From the NCBI RefSeq assembly GCF_030378205.1, contig NZ_CP127385.1, positions 2,644,001 to 2,708,000 on the forward strand: a stretch of 64,000 nt of DNA. The letters run 5' to 3'. Below are positions 51,579 to 59,768 of the stretch, in pieces (position 1 is the stretch's first letter; every line of letters begins with the position of its first letter). Source of the stretch: Bradyrhizobium sp. NP1. Lineage in GTDB: Bacteria; Pseudomonadota; Alphaproteobacteria; Rhizobiales; Xanthobacteraceae. The notes under the pieces were generated by a model. That model was not told the DNA's origin. It did no database searches and saw only the letters and a program-made list of their open reading frames with translations. Position numbers and translations under genes: made by a program.

Positions 51579-52690
51579 GCGCGCCCACCGCCGCCGATGA
51601 ACGGCGGAAGGCAGCCGATGGCGGGCTTGACCTGGCCGCGATGTCGGAACGCATCCAGAGCGAGGTGCAGCGCGCGATCCAGCGCAGCATCAAGGGCGCC
51701 GAATATTTCTCGACCTCGGGCCCCGCGCTCGGCTCGACCCCGAAGGACGTGATTCATTCCCGCGGCACGATGAACCTCTATCACTACCGCCCGATGGCAA
51801 GCGAAGTCTATCGCGTGCCGATCCTGATCGTGATGGCGACCACCAATCGCGGCTACATCCTCGACATGGTGCCGGGCCAGAGCTTCATCGAGTTCCTCCT
51901 GAAACGCGGCTACGACGTCTACATGCTGGACTGGACCGCGCCGAAGCCCGAAGAAAAGGGCCTGCGGATGGAGGACTACGTCCTCGACTTCGTCCCGGAC
52001 AGCATCCGCCGCGTGCAGCAGGATTCCGGCGAAACGGATGTTTCCGTGATCGGCTACTGTTTCGGCGGGGTGCTGTCGCTCCTGTACGGCTCGATCTTTC
52101 ACGACGGGCCGATGAAGAACCTGATCTGCTTCACGACGCCGATCGACTTCCGCGAGATGAAGCTGTTCCAGAATTTCTCCGACCGCCGCTATTTCGACGT
52201 CGATCGCCTGGTCGATTCCGTCGGCAACGTGCCGCCGGAAATGATCCTGTCCTCGTTCGAGATGCTGCGGCCCGCCTCGCGCGCCGTCAGCCAGGTGCAG
52301 CTCTGGGAGAACATCTGGAACGACGAATATGTGAAGTCGTACCGGATGTTCGACCGCTGGGCGACCGACACGCTGCCCTTGGCCGGCGAATATTTCCGCG
52401 CCATCACCAAGGACCTGATGTGGGACAACAAGCTCTATAACGGCACCATGACGGTCGGCGGCCGGCCCGCGGATCTCACGAAAATCAAGGTGCCGATCCT
52501 GCATGCGGTCGCCGAGCACGATCACATCGTGCCCTATGACGCGGCCAAGCATCTGATCCCGCGGGTCTCTTCGACTGACAGGGAAGAGGTGATGCTGAAG
52601 GGTGGGCATGTCAGCCTGGTCGCCGGTGCCAACGCGATCAAGCGGCTGTGGCCGAAACTGGACTCCTGGCTAGCTGGAAGGTCGACATGA
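51575..52690 (+). CDS. phaC: Poly(3-hydroxyalkanoate) synthase, class III-type PhaC
   Basis: A 371-residue PHA synthase that polymerises hydroxyacyl-CoA on granules. The nucleophile is Cys162 in the lipase-like box VIGYCFGGVLSLLYG; the acid is in AVAEHDHIVPYD and the base His is in LKGGHVSLVAG. The approximately 355-370 length and small N-terminal extension are typical of class III catalytic subunits, not the ~600-residue class I enzyme usual in alphaproteobacteria. VYMLDWTAPKPEEKGLRMED is the conserved region after the first strand. It is coupled to the PhaE-like gene before it and, by another ATGA overlap, to a GNAT gene after it. Confidence 0.9.
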   Translation: MSAPTAADERRKAADGGLDLAAMSERIQSEVQRAIQRSIKGAEYFSTSGPALGSTPKDVIHSRGTMNLYHYRPMASEVYRVPILIVMATTNRGYILDMVPGQSFIEFLLKRGYDVYMLDWTAPKPEEKGLRMEDYVLDFVPDSIRRVQQDSGETDVSVIGYCFGGVLSLLYGSIFHDGPMKNLICFTTPIDFREMKLFQNFSDRRYFDVDRLVDSVGNVPPEMILSSFEMLRPASRAVSQVQLWENIWNDEYVKSYRMFDRWATDTLPLAGEYFRAITKDLMWDNKLYNGTMTVGGRPADLTKIKVPILHAVAEHDHIVPYDAAKHLIPRVSSTDREEVMLKGGHVSLVAGANAIKRLWPKLDSWLAGRST

Positions 52691-53277
52691 GCGAGCAACG
52701 TTCCTATCCGCGCCACGTCAAGACCGACGCCGGCGACATCGAATTCCGCCTGATGGAGCGCGCCGACGAGGCGGCCGTGCTCGCCTTCGCGCAGAAGCTG
52801 CCGACCCACGACCTCTTGTTCCTGCCGCGCAACATCAGCCAGCCCAAGGTGCTCGCGGCGTGGGTCAACGAGATCGAGCGCGGCGCAATCACGAGCCTGC
52901 TCGCGATCAAGGGCGACGAGGTGGTCGGCTGCGGCACGCTGGTGCGGGATCCGCATTCCTGGTCGCCCCATGTCGGCGAGATCCGCATGGTGGTGTCGCT
53001 ATCCGTGCGCGGGGAGGGGGTCGGGCGGGCACTCTCGCAGGAGACCTTTGCGCTCGCGCTGGGCGCGGGACTGGACAAGCTCTCGGTGCAGATGACGGTC
53101 GACCAAAGGGCCGCGATCACTTTGTTCGAGAGCCTCGGCTTCCGCGCCGAAGCGCTGCTGCGCGACCATGTCCGCGATGTCGACGGCAACACCCACGACA
53201 TCGTCGTGCTTGGGCACAACATTGCCCAGGTGCGCGGCCAGCTCGAGGCGTATGGCGTGTCGGATGCGGTAAGATAA
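52687..53277 (+). CDS. GNAT family N-acetyltransferase
   Basis: A 196-residue acetyltransferase. The acetyl-CoA loop is in EIRMVVSLSVRGEGVGRALS (Arg/Gly-rich, V-R-G-E-G-V-G-R), followed by LSVQMTVDQRAAITLFESLG and the FRAEALLRDHVRDVDG strand common to GNATs. The ATG at 52687 overlaps the phaC stop by 4 bp, so it is the third gene of a coupled PHA operon. Its target is unknown; acetylation of a PHA enzyme or granule protein is conceivable but unsupported. The frame is open slightly upstream inside phaC. Confidence 0.85.
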   Translation: MSEQRSYPRHVKTDAGDIEFRLMERADEAAVLAFAQKLPTHDLLFLPRNISQPKVLAAWVNEIERGAITSLLAIKGDEVVGCGTLVRDPHSWSPHVGEIRMVVSLSVRGEGVGRALSQETFALALGAGLDKLSVQMTVDQRAAITLFESLGFRAEALLRDHVRDVDGNTHDIVVLGHNIAQVRGQLEAYGVSDAVR

Positions 53278-53299
53278 TACTTCCGACAGACGTCACTAA

Positions 53300-53346
53300 A
53301 TATCACGGTGTCGTGATATCGCATCGCAACATTCGTGTTGCGGTGC
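53300..53346. promoter_or_regulatory. Two adjacent palindromes upstream of the phasin gene
   Basis: ATATCACG-GTGT-CGTGATAT (53300-53319) and GCATCGCAACA-TTCG-TGTTGCGGTGC (53321-53346) are two inverted repeats separated by one base, 85-131 bp upstream of the phasin ATG. The second contains GCAA/TTGC half-sites of the kind bound by PhaR-type PHA regulators. They could be operators or mRNA hairpins; position favours regulation of the phasin gene. No convincing -35/-10 pair was found between them and the ATG. Confidence 0.55.
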
Positions 53347-53430
53347 ACCATTAACTGTGGCATGACAATTGCGCCCCGGGCCAGTCCGGACGGGGTGAGC
53401 CCATAGCTCAAACCGAGGATGGAGAGACCC

Positions 53431-53907
53431 ATGACCACCGAAACCAACACCGTGTTCGACACCGTGAAAGACGCCTTTGCCCCCGTCACCGAGGCCCTGA
53501 AGAACTTCCAGAACGTGGAAGTCCCCGAGGCTGCCCGCGAGTTCGTCAAGAAGACAGCCAACACCGCCAAGGACCGCGCGGCCGACGTCTATGCCGGTTC
53601 GGAGAAGGTGACTGCCGCGATCGAGGCCGCCGTGTCCGACTCGGTCACCGAGGCCGCCAAGATCAGCCGCAACATCCAGCAGGCGCTCTACCAGGACGCG
53701 GAAGCGTTCTTCGCCGGCATCGACAAGCTGGCCTCCGCCAAGTCGCTCAACGAGGCGGTGCAGATCCAGTCCGACCTCGTGCGTGCGCGCGGCGAGGTAC
53801 TGATCTCCCGGGCCAAGTCGACCACCGAATATTTCGGCAAGCTCGTTGCCAACGGTGCGAAGGCCGCCCAGGACAATTTCGCCAAGGTCTACAACAAGAC
53901 CGCGTAA
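53431..53907 (+). CDS. Phasin
   Basis: A 158-residue PHA granule-coating protein of the alphaproteobacterial phasin family. It is almost wholly helical and Ala-rich: TVKDAFAPVTEALKNFQNVE, AAREFVKKTANTAKDRAADV, ISRNIQQALYQDAEAFFAGI and SLNEAVQIQSDLVRARGEVL are typical. The ATG at 53431 (MTTETNTVFDTV) is four codons inside the open frame and has GGATGGAGAG upstream. It has its own control region with two palindromes and a strong terminator, so it is probably expressed as a separate, abundant transcript. Codon use is strongly biased toward preferred codons. Confidence 0.92.
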   Translation: MTTETNTVFDTVKDAFAPVTEALKNFQNVEVPEAAREFVKKTANTAKDRAADVYAGSEKVTAAIEAAVSDSVTEAAKISRNIQQALYQDAEAFFAGIDKLASAKSLNEAVQIQSDLVRARGEVLISRAKSTTEYFGKLVANGAKAAQDNFAKVYNKTA

Positions 53908-53936
53908 ATTGCGTTCGATCGGCGGACAAGTTCGAG

Positions 53937-53965
53937 GGCCCGCGTCACGCGGGCCTTCTTTTTGT
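53937..53965 (+). terminator. Rho-independent terminator of the phasin gene
   Basis: GGCCCGCG (53937-53944), a TCA loop and CGCGGGCC (53948-53955) form a perfect 8-bp GC stem followed by TTCTTTTTGT. It lies 29 bp after the phasin stop. Confidence 0.9.
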
Positions 53966-53990
53966 CTGCGGCCGGCATAGATCACACACG

Positions 53991-54056
53991 TCATTTGCGA
54001 GGAGCGCACGCGACGAAGCAATCCAGTCGTGGTTTGAGTTCGCTGGATTGCTTTGC
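53991..54056. repeat. Intergenic repeat with GAAGCAATCCAG inverted arms (copy 1)
   Basis: AAGCAATCCAG (54016-54026) pairs with CTGGATTGCTT (54043-54053), preceded by TTTGCGAGGAGCGCACGCGACG. The same composition recurs at 58879-58959. A further small hairpin, CGGCGC-TTTT-GCGCCG, follows at 54073-54088. Confidence 0.75.
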
Positions 54057-54143
54057 ATAGTCTATCCTCGGGCGGCGCTTTTGCGCCGACCATCGGCTCA
54101 CAGTGATGGCTAATCTGGGCAGGACCAGCTTTTCAAAAGAGCC

Positions 54144-55433
54144 ATGACCACCACATCACGCACATTCTCCTTCGACGCGCCCGGTGATGCTTCACGCGCC
54201 GCCGAGCTCCGGCGCGTGAAGGCGCTGGCGACGCTGGTGCTGGCCTCGACGCTTGCCCTGTTCGTCGCCGCGAAGCTGCTCTTGAACGTCCATCCGATGT
54301 TCGGCTTCGTCGCGGCCTTTGCCGAGGCCGCCACCATCGGCGGGCTCGCCGACTGGTACGCGGTGGTCGCGCTGTTTCGCCGACCGCTCGGCCTGCCGAT
54401 CCCGCACACCGCGATCATCCAGAGCAACCAGGAGCGCATCGCCGACAAGCTCGGCGAATTCATCGAGGTGCACTTCCTCGAGGCGACACCGGTCGAAGCC
54501 AAGCTGCGCGAGGTCGATTTCGGCAGCTTCATCGCCGACTGGCTGCGCGACCGCAAGCGGAGCAACGATCTCGCGCGCTTCACGCTGCGGCTTCTGCCCG
54601 AGGCGTTTTCGGCGACCGAAAGCTCGGGGCTGATGAACTTCATCGCGCGCCGGATGACCGCGCAGTTGCAGGCGATCGACGTCGCGCCGCTCGCCGCCGG
54701 CACGCTGCGCGCCTTCGTCGAGGAGGGCCGCCACCAGGTGCTGTTCGACGACTTCCTGCGCATCATCCATGACACGCTGACGCAGGCCGAGACCATGGCG
54801 ATGATCCGCGCCAAGGTCCGCGACGAGCTGCCGACGCTGCTCAAGCTCTATCGCACCGACAGGTTCCTGGTGAACAAGATCGTCGCCTCTGCCACGAAAT
54901 TCTTCGACGAGGTGAGAAACGATCCAGCCCACCCGTTCCGCGGCGAGTTCGACCGCATGGTGTTGTCCTTTGTCGATCGGCTTTCGACCGACAAGAACTA
55001 TGCCGACCGGCTCGACGGGTTGAAGCGCGATCTTCTGGCGCGCCCCGAGCTTTCCGAGCTCGTGCGCAACGTCTGGTCCAACGCGCGCACCTTCATCGAA
55101 CGCAGCGCCGCGAGCGAAACCGGCGTGCTGCAGCATCATCTGGCGCGGATGTTCGTCGCCGCTGGGGAGGCGCTCGCAGGCGATGCCGAGCTGCGTAGCG
55201 AGATCAACAACGGACTCGTCGCGGTCCTGCGCTCCTTCATCGCCGATCAGAAGAGCGGCGTCTCGACCTTCATCTCCGATCAGGTCAAGTCCTGGAACAT
55301 GTCGCAGCTGATCGCGCTGATCGAGATCAATATCGGCAAGGACCTGCAATATATCCGCTTCAACGGCTCGCTGATCGGGGGCCTTGCCGGCCTTGCGCTT
55401 TACACGGCCGAATCTCTGCTGCGCTTATTGTGA
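54144..55433 (+). CDS. DUF445 family membrane protein
   Basis: A 429-residue protein of the DUF445 (YjiN/YheB-like) family. Hydrophobic segments occur near 27-48 (LATLVLASTLALFVAAKLLL) and 50-70 (FGFVAAFAEAATIGGLADWY), and a last one at the C terminus (GSLIGGLAGLALYTAESLLR). The family hallmark GGLADWYAVVALFRRPLGLPIPHT (split here across residues 65-88) is intact, followed by IIQSNQERIADKLGEFIEVH. The middle is helical and soluble. It is thought to be an envelope protein, but no activity is known. It stands alone between two repeats. Confidence 0.87.
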   Translation: MTTTSRTFSFDAPGDASRAAELRRVKALATLVLASTLALFVAAKLLLNVHPMFGFVAAFAEAATIGGLADWYAVVALFRRPLGLPIPHTAIIQSNQERIADKLGEFIEVHFLEATPVEAKLREVDFGSFIADWLRDRKRSNDLARFTLRLLPEAFSATESSGLMNFIARRMTAQLQAIDVAPLAAGTLRAFVEEGRHQVLFDDFLRIIHDTLTQAETMAMIRAKVRDELPTLLKLYRTDRFLVNKIVASATKFFDEVRNDPAHPFRGEFDRMVLSFVDRLSTDKNYADRLDGLKRDLLARPELSELVRNVWSNARTFIERSAASETGVLQHHLARMFVAAGEALAGDAELRSEINNGLVAVLRSFIADQKSGVSTFISDQVKSWNMSQLIALIEINIGKDLQYIRFNGSLIGGLAGLALYTAESLLRLL

Positions 55434-55523
55434 TTAATAGATCACGACAACGTTTTTAGTTGTGGCTGCGGCATTGCGGCCTGCTTGAAACGCCAAAAGC
55501 TCTTCCTTAGCTTTTCATGAGTG

Positions 55524-55565
55524 TTTGTTGCGCCGCACGGTTTGTTGCGCTGCGGAATATTCCGC
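55524..55565 (+). promoter_or_regulatory. Direct repeat and 14-bp palindrome upstream of the alpha/beta hydrolase
   Basis: TTTGTTGCGCCGC (55524-55536) and TTTGTTGCGCTGC (55541-55553) are near-identical direct repeats 17 bp apart, followed by the perfect palindrome GCGGAATATTCCGC (55552-55565). They lie 68-109 bp before the hydrolase start and look like regulator-binding sites. The regulator is unknown; TTGTTGC/GCAA half-sites resemble those near the phasin gene. Confidence 0.5.
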
Positions 55566-55632
55566 GAGGTTTTATTCAGGAATCGGCCGGTCGTTGCGAT
55601 CTCGCGCGAGCCGGTTACGAGAAGGAGATATG

Positions 55633-56403
55633 ATGTCGGTTGCTGCACACACGCTTCGCCCGCCTTCAAGAACGCTGATGTTCCTGGAAGGGCGTGCCTT
55701 GCACGAACTCGGCGCCTTCGTCGGCGCGCTGCCACTGCTCTCGCTCGCGCCGCGCGGCGACGGCCATCCTGTGCTGGTGCTGCCCGGGCTTGTCGCGTCC
55801 GACGTCTCCACGCGCCCGCTGCGCGCATTCCTGCGCACGCGCGGCTACGCGGTGAAGGGCTGGGGGCAGGGGCGCAATCTGGGCCTGCGCCCCGGCGTGC
55901 AGCAGGCGATGGTCGATCTCGTGCAGGAGATGAGCGACACCCACGGCCGCAAGATCTCGCTGGTCGGCTGGAGTCTCGGCGGCCTCTATGCACGACAGCT
56001 CGCCAAGATGATGCCGGAGCGCGTGCGCGGCGTGATCACGCTGGGCAGTCCGTTCGCCGCCGGCCCGAAGTCGACCAACGCCTGGCGCGTCTATGAGTTC
56101 GCGAGCGGCCGCCGCGCCGAGGAGGAAGATGCGCGCTTCGGCGGCTCGCTCGCCGGCTGTCCGCCGGTGCCGACCACCGCGATCTTCAGCCGCACCGACG
56201 GCATCTGCGCCTGGCAGGGCTGCGTGGAAAAGACCTCCGCGACGTCGGAAAGCATCGAGGTCGAGAGCAGCCATTGCGGCATGGGTCACCATCCGGCCGC
56301 GGTCTATGCGGTTGCCGAACGCCTCGCGCAGCCGGAAGGGGCGTGGAAGCCGTTCGATCGTTCCGGCTGGCGGAGCGTCATCTTTCCCGATCCGAACCGG
56401 TGA
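55633..56403 (+). CDS. Alpha/beta hydrolase, lipase-like (paralogue of the 42306-43106 gene)
   Basis: A 256-residue alpha/beta hydrolase with nucleophile elbow VGWSLGGLYA (Ser114). It shares LAPRGDGHPVLVLPG, ASDVSTRPLR, GYAVKGWGQGRNLG and TLGSPFA with the other hydrolase in this window, so the two are paralogues. Two ATGs occur in tandem (55630, 55633); GAAGGAG lies 5 nt before the second, which is therefore preferred. No signal peptide. The C-terminal HCGMGHHPAAVYAVAERLAQ gives the base His. The substrate may be a lipid or polyester, by analogy only. Confidence 0.8.
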   Translation: MSVAAHTLRPPSRTLMFLEGRALHELGAFVGALPLLSLAPRGDGHPVLVLPGLVASDVSTRPLRAFLRTRGYAVKGWGQGRNLGLRPGVQQAMVDLVQEMSDTHGRKISLVGWSLGGLYARQLAKMMPERVRGVITLGSPFAAGPKSTNAWRVYEFASGRRAEEEDARFGGSLAGCPPVPTTAIFSRTDGICAWQGCVEKTSATSESIEVESSHCGMGHHPAAVYAVAERLAQPEGAWKPFDRSGWRSVIFPDPNR

Positions 56404-56420
56404 TCGGCGCGTTGCTTTCG

Positions 56421-56510
56421 GTCATGGCCGGGCTTGTCCCGGCCATCGGCGTTTTGTTGCGGATCGATGCGAAGGACGTGGATGCCCGGCGCGCGGCCGG
56501 GCATGACGAC
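56421..56510. repeat. Two-hairpin intergenic repeat upstream of paaX
   Basis: ATGGCCGGG (56424-56432) pairs with CCCGGCCAT (56438-56446), and ATGCCCGGC (56482-56490) pairs with GCCGGGCAT (56496-56504). The block is bounded by GGTCATGG and GCATGACG, a form of repeat common in Bradyrhizobiaceae intergenic DNA. Confidence 0.75.
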
Positions 56511-56568
56511 GTCACGTATCGACAAGCGACATTGTTGTGAACCGATGAAACGCGGTATGCGTTGAAAC

Positions 56569-57441
56569 ATGCCGCAGCCCGCCGCTCTTTCCCGCATCGT
56601 CGCCCAGCTCAAGCGAGAGCCCTCCCGCACCGGCTCGATCGTCGTGACCGTGTTCGGCGACGCCATCGTGCCGCGCGGCGGCTCCGTCTGGCTCGGCACG
56701 CTGCTCGAGTTCTTCCACGGGCTCGACGTCGATGCCACCGTGGTGCGCACGGCGATGTCGCGCCTCACAGCGGATGGCTGGTTCGAGCGCGAGAAGGTCG
56801 GCCGCAAGAGTTTCTACCGGCTGGTCGAGAGCGGGCGGCAGATATTCGATATCGCGACCCGTCATATCTATGATCCGCCGCCGTCGGAGTGGACCGGCCG
56901 GTTCGAACTCCTGTTGATCGAAAGCGCCGAGCATCGCGACGCGGCGCGCGAGGCCTTGAAGAGCGCGGGCTTCGGCAGCCCGCTGCCGGGCGTTTGGGTG
57001 GCGCCGTCGGGTGCGCCTGTCCCGCAGGAAGCGGCAACGGCGATCCGCCTCGAGGTTTCCGCCGAGGATGAGAGCGGCCGCCGCTTGCTTGGCGCGAGCT
57101 GGCCTTTGGAGCGTATCGCGGACGCGTATCAGACCTTCATGAAGACGTTCGATCCATTGCGCGGCTTGATCGAGCGCGAGCAGGGGCTCGGTGATGCCGA
57201 TGCCTTCACCGCGCGAATCCTGCTGATCCACCAGTATCGCCGCGTGGTGCTGCGCGATCCGCTGCTGCCGATCGCGCTGTTGCCCAAGGACTGGCCGGGC
57301 GGCACCGCGCGCCAACTTTGCGGCGATATCTATCGCGCGCTGCTTCCGCAGTCCGAACAATGGCTTGACCGGCATGGAAGCAACGAAACCGGGCGCCTGC
57401 CGAAGGCCGGGGCTGATCTTTCGCTCCGGTTCCGCGACTGA
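56569..57441 (+). CDS. paaX: Phenylacetic acid degradation repressor PaaX
   Basis: A 290-residue GntR-like repressor that releases DNA on binding phenylacetyl-CoA. The N-terminal winged-helix region contains [20 protein letters not shown] and [20 protein letters not shown], both PaaX hallmarks, and the C-terminal effector domain includes [20 protein letters not shown]. The ATG at 56569 leaves a normal-length protein. It is directly upstream of paaA in the same direction, 84 bp apart, with AT-rich candidate operators between them. It should repress paaABCDE and probably itself. Confidence 0.92.
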   Translation: MPQPAALSRIVAQLKREPSRTGSIVVTVFGDAIVPRGGSVWLGTLLEFFHGLDVDATVVRTAMSRLTADGWFEREKVGRKSFYRLVESGRQIFDIATRHIYDPPPSEWTGRFELLLIESAEHRDAAREALKSAGFGSPLPGVWVAPSGAPVPQEAATAIRLEVSAEDESGRRLLGASWPLERIADAYQTFMKTFDPLRGLIEREQGLGDADAFTARILLIHQYRRVVLRDPLLPIALLPKDWPGGTARQLCGDIYRALLPQSEQWLDRHGSNETGRLPKAGADLSLRFRD

Positions 57442-57443
57442 TC

Positions 57444-57483
57444 TTATGTTACAAAAAATGCTTGCATAAAGAAAATTATGTTA
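57444..57483 (+). promoter_or_regulatory. AT-rich candidate PaaX control region upstream of paaA
   Basis: TTATGTTA occurs twice as a direct repeat (57444-57451 and 57476-57483, 32 bp apart), with an inverted TTATG/CATAA pair (57444-57448 and 57465-57469) inside. This 40-bp AT-rich patch in GC-rich DNA lies 42-81 bp before the paaA ATG and is the obvious place for the paa promoter and PaaX operator. Confidence 0.55.
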
Positions 57484-57524
57484 TATGTTGGGGCCAACAA
57501 GATCGATCCTCGAGGGAGGTTGGC

Positions 57525-58517
57525 ATGTACACCCAGGCGCTCAATACCGCTGAGGCCGACGACCGCCACGTCGAGGATGCCGCGCGCTCCGCGCAGTTTC
57601 AGGCCCGCATCGATGCCGAGGAGCGCATCGAGCCGAACGACTGGATGCCCGCCGCCTATCGCAAGACGCTGACGCGGCAGATTTCCCAGCACGCCCACTC
57701 CGAAATCGTCGGCATGCTGCCCGAGGGCAACTGGATCACGCGTGCGCCGTCGCTGCGCCGCAAGGCCGCGCTGCTCGCGAAGGTGCAGGACGAGTGCGGC
57801 CACGGGCTCTATCTCTACGCCGCCGCCGAGACGCTCGGCTCTTCGCGTGAGGAGCTGGTCGATGCGATGCTCGCCGGCAAGGCGAAATATTCCTCGATCT
57901 TCAACTATCCGACACTGACCTGGGCCGACATCGGCGCGATCGGCTGGCTGGTCGATGGCGCGGCGATCATGAACCAGATTCCGCTCTGCCGCTGCTCCTA
58001 TGGGCCTTACGCGCGTGCCATGATCCGCGTCTGCAAGGAGGAGTCCTTCCACCAGCGCCAGGGCTTCGAGATCATGCTGACGCTGTCGCGCGGCACCGAA
58101 GAGCAGAAGGCGATGGCGCAGGATGCGCTGAACCGCTGGTGGTGGCCGGTCCTGATGATGTTCGGGCCGCCCGACAATCTCAGCCAGCACGGCGATGCCT
58201 CGACCAGGTGGAAGATCAAGCGCTTCTCCAACGACGAGCTGCGTCAGAAGTTCGTCGACGCCACCGTGCCGCAGGCGCACTTCCTCGGGCTGACCATTCC
58301 GGATGCCGGCATGACGCAGGATGCCGAGGGCCACTGGCGCTACAGCGAGATCGACTGGGAAGAGTTCAGGCAGGTGCTGGCCGGCAACGGCCCCTGCAAC
58401 CGCGACCGCCTGGCGTCGCGGCGCAAGGCGCATGAAGAGGGCGCCTGGGTCCGCGAGGCAGCCGCCGCCTACGCCGAAAAACGCAGCTATCGCCAGACAG
58501 CCCAGGCTGCCGAGTAG
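57525..58517 (+). CDS. paaA: 1,2-phenylacetyl-CoA epoxidase, catalytic subunit PaaA
   Basis: The 330-residue di-iron subunit that epoxidises the ring of phenylacetyl-CoA. The iron ligand region [18 protein letters not shown] contains Glu90 and His93; a second ligand set is around [20 protein letters not shown]. The frame is open from 57462, but the ATG at 57525 ([18 protein letters not shown]) has GAGGGAGG just upstream and starts like other PaaA proteins. It is the first structural gene after paaX. Two palindromic repeats separate paaA from paaB and paaB from paaC, unlike the overlapping paaC-D-E. Confidence 0.95.
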   Translation: MYTQALNTAEADDRHVEDAARSAQFQARIDAEERIEPNDWMPAAYRKTLTRQISQHAHSEIVGMLPEGNWITRAPSLRRKAALLAKVQDECGHGLYLYAAAETLGSSREELVDAMLAGKAKYSSIFNYPTLTWADIGAIGWLVDGAAIMNQIPLCRCSYGPYARAMIRVCKEESFHQRQGFEIMLTLSRGTEEQKAMAQDALNRWWWPVLMMFGPPDNLSQHGDASTRWKIKRFSNDELRQKFVDATVPQAHFLGLTIPDAGMTQDAEGHWRYSEIDWEEFRQVLAGNGPCNRDRLASRRKAHEEGAWVREAAAAYAEKRSYRQTAQAAE

Positions 58518-58519
58518 GC

Positions 58520-58568
58520 GAGCATGATCAGGAAAAGTGGGAACCGGTTTTCCGAAAAGATCATGCTC
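58520..58568. repeat. GAGCATGATC palindromic repeat between paaA and paaB (copy 1)
   Basis: GAGCATGATC (58520-58529) pairs with GATCATGCTC (58559-58568); inside, GGAAAA (58531-58536) pairs with TTTTCC (58548-58553) around an ACCGG core. A close relative is at 63272-63320. The element starts 2 bp after the paaA stop and lies within the operon. Confidence 0.85.
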
Positions 58569-58588
58569 AAGTAACGAGGGAGGCCGCC

Positions 58589-58876
58589 ATGGCCACGCCG
58601 AACACGCCGCTCTGGGAAGTCTTCATCCGCAGCCGCAACGGGCTCGCGCACAAGCATGTCGGCTCGCTGCATGCGACGGACGCGACGCTGGCGTTGCAGG
58701 CCGCGCGCGACATCTACACCCGCCGCGGCGAGGGGCTGTCGATCTGGGTGGTGCCGTCGAGCGCGATCACCGCGTCCGATCCCGCCGAGAAGGGCCCGAT
58801 GTTCGAGCCGGCGGAATCCAAGATCTACCGGCATCCGACCTTCTACGACGTGCCGGACGAAGTCGGGCATATGTGA
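58589..58876 (+). CDS. paaB: 1,2-phenylacetyl-CoA epoxidase subunit PaaB
   Basis: A 95-residue PaaB, the small subunit that bridges the epoxidase complex. The sequence TPLWEVFIRSRNGLAHKHVG and the middle LQAARDIYTRRGEGLSIWVV are diagnostic. GAGGGAGG precedes the ATG. It follows paaA after a palindromic repeat and is separated from paaC by another. Confidence 0.93.
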   Translation: MATPNTPLWEVFIRSRNGLAHKHVGSLHATDATLALQAARDIYTRRGEGLSIWVVPSSAITASDPAEKGPMFEPAESKIYRHPTFYDVPDEVGHM

Positions 58877-58878
58877 AC

Positions 58879-58959
58879 TCATTGCGAGCGCAGCGAAGCA
58901 ATCCAGCCGGGCCGTGAAAAATCTGAATTGCTTCGTCGCTATCGCTCCTCGCAGTGATG
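58879..58959. repeat. GAAGCAATCCAG-type palindromic repeat between paaB and paaC (copy 2)
   Basis: TCATTGCGAG (58879-58888) pairs with CTCGCAGTGA (58948-58957) with one mismatch, and AGCGAAGCAAT (58892-58902) pairs with ATTGCTTCG (58927-58935) plus CGCT after a single-base bulge. It is the same family as the repeat at 53991-54056. It starts 3 bp after the paaB stop. Confidence 0.78.
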
Positions 58960-58991
58960 ACAGATCGTACTTCGTACAGGATTTGAGCAAC

Positions 58992-59768
58992 ATGGCCGCC
59001 GCCAACATCCAGGTTTCCGAAACGCCGCTGGTGCTCTACGTGCTGCGCCGCGCCGACGATGCGCTGATCCTCGGCCACCGGCTGTCGGAGTGGTGCGGCC
59101 ATGCGCCGATGCTGGAAGAGGACATGGCGCTCTCCAACATCGCGCTCGACCTGCTCGGCCAGGCGCGCGAACTCTTCGGCTACGCCGCGAAGGTCGAGGC
59201 AAAGGACAACGACGAGGACAAGTTCGCCTATCTGCGCGACGTCAGGCAGTACCGCAACCTTCTGCTGCTCGAGCAGCCGAACGGCGACTTTGCCCGCACT
59301 ATGGTGCGGCAGCTGTTCTATTCGGCCTTCGCCGATCCCTATTGGCGCGCGATGATGAAGTCCGCCGATCCGACGCTCGGCGCGATCGCGGCGAAGTCGG
59401 AAAAGGAGAGCGCCTATCACCTGCGTCATGCTTCTGAATGGATCGTGCGACTCGGCGACGGTACCGCCGAGAGCCACGCGCGCGTGCAGGCCGCGATCGA
59501 CGATCTCTGGGCCTTCACGGGCGAGATGTTTGTCGTCGACGAGGCCGAGCGCGCGCTGGTCGAGGCCGGCATCGCCGTTGATCCCGAAAGGCTGCGCCCG
59601 CAATGGCTGAAAACCCTTCGCGGCGTGGTGGAAGAGGCGACGCTGAAACTTCCCGCGAGCGACTGGATGCAGCAGGGCGGCCGCGTTGGCCGGCACAGCG
59701 AGCATCTCGGTCATCTGCTCAGCGAATTGCAGTCGATGCAGCGGACCTTTCCGGGGGCGACATGGTGA
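58992..59768 (+). CDS. paaC: 1,2-phenylacetyl-CoA epoxidase, structural subunit PaaC
   Basis: A 258-residue PaaC, a ferritin-like subunit that pairs with PaaA but lacks a working iron site. ETPLVLYVLRRADDALILGH, RLSEWCGHAPMLEEDMALSN, IALDLLGQARELFGYA and YRNLLLLEQPNGDFARTMVR are typical. The ATG at 58992 is taken although the frame is open from 58656, because upstream codons are in paaB and the repeat. Its stop overlaps the paaD start by 7 bp. Confidence 0.93.
   Translation: MAAANIQVSETPLVLYVLRRADDALILGHRLSEWCGHAPMLEEDMALSNIALDLLGQARELFGYAAKVEAKDNDEDKFAYLRDVRQYRNLLLLEQPNGDFARTMVRQLFYSAFADPYWRAMMKSADPTLGAIAAKSEKESAYHLRHASEWIVRLGDGTAESHARVQAAIDDLWAFTGEMFVVDEAERALVEAGIAVDPERLRPQWLKTLRGVVEEATLKLPASDWMQQGGRVGRHSEHLGHLLSELQSMQRTFPGATW

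Noticed and set aside
53281..53430. A short gene in the gap before the phasin.
   Set aside because: The gap is filled by two palindromes and lacks an open frame with a start and ribosome-binding site of useful length.
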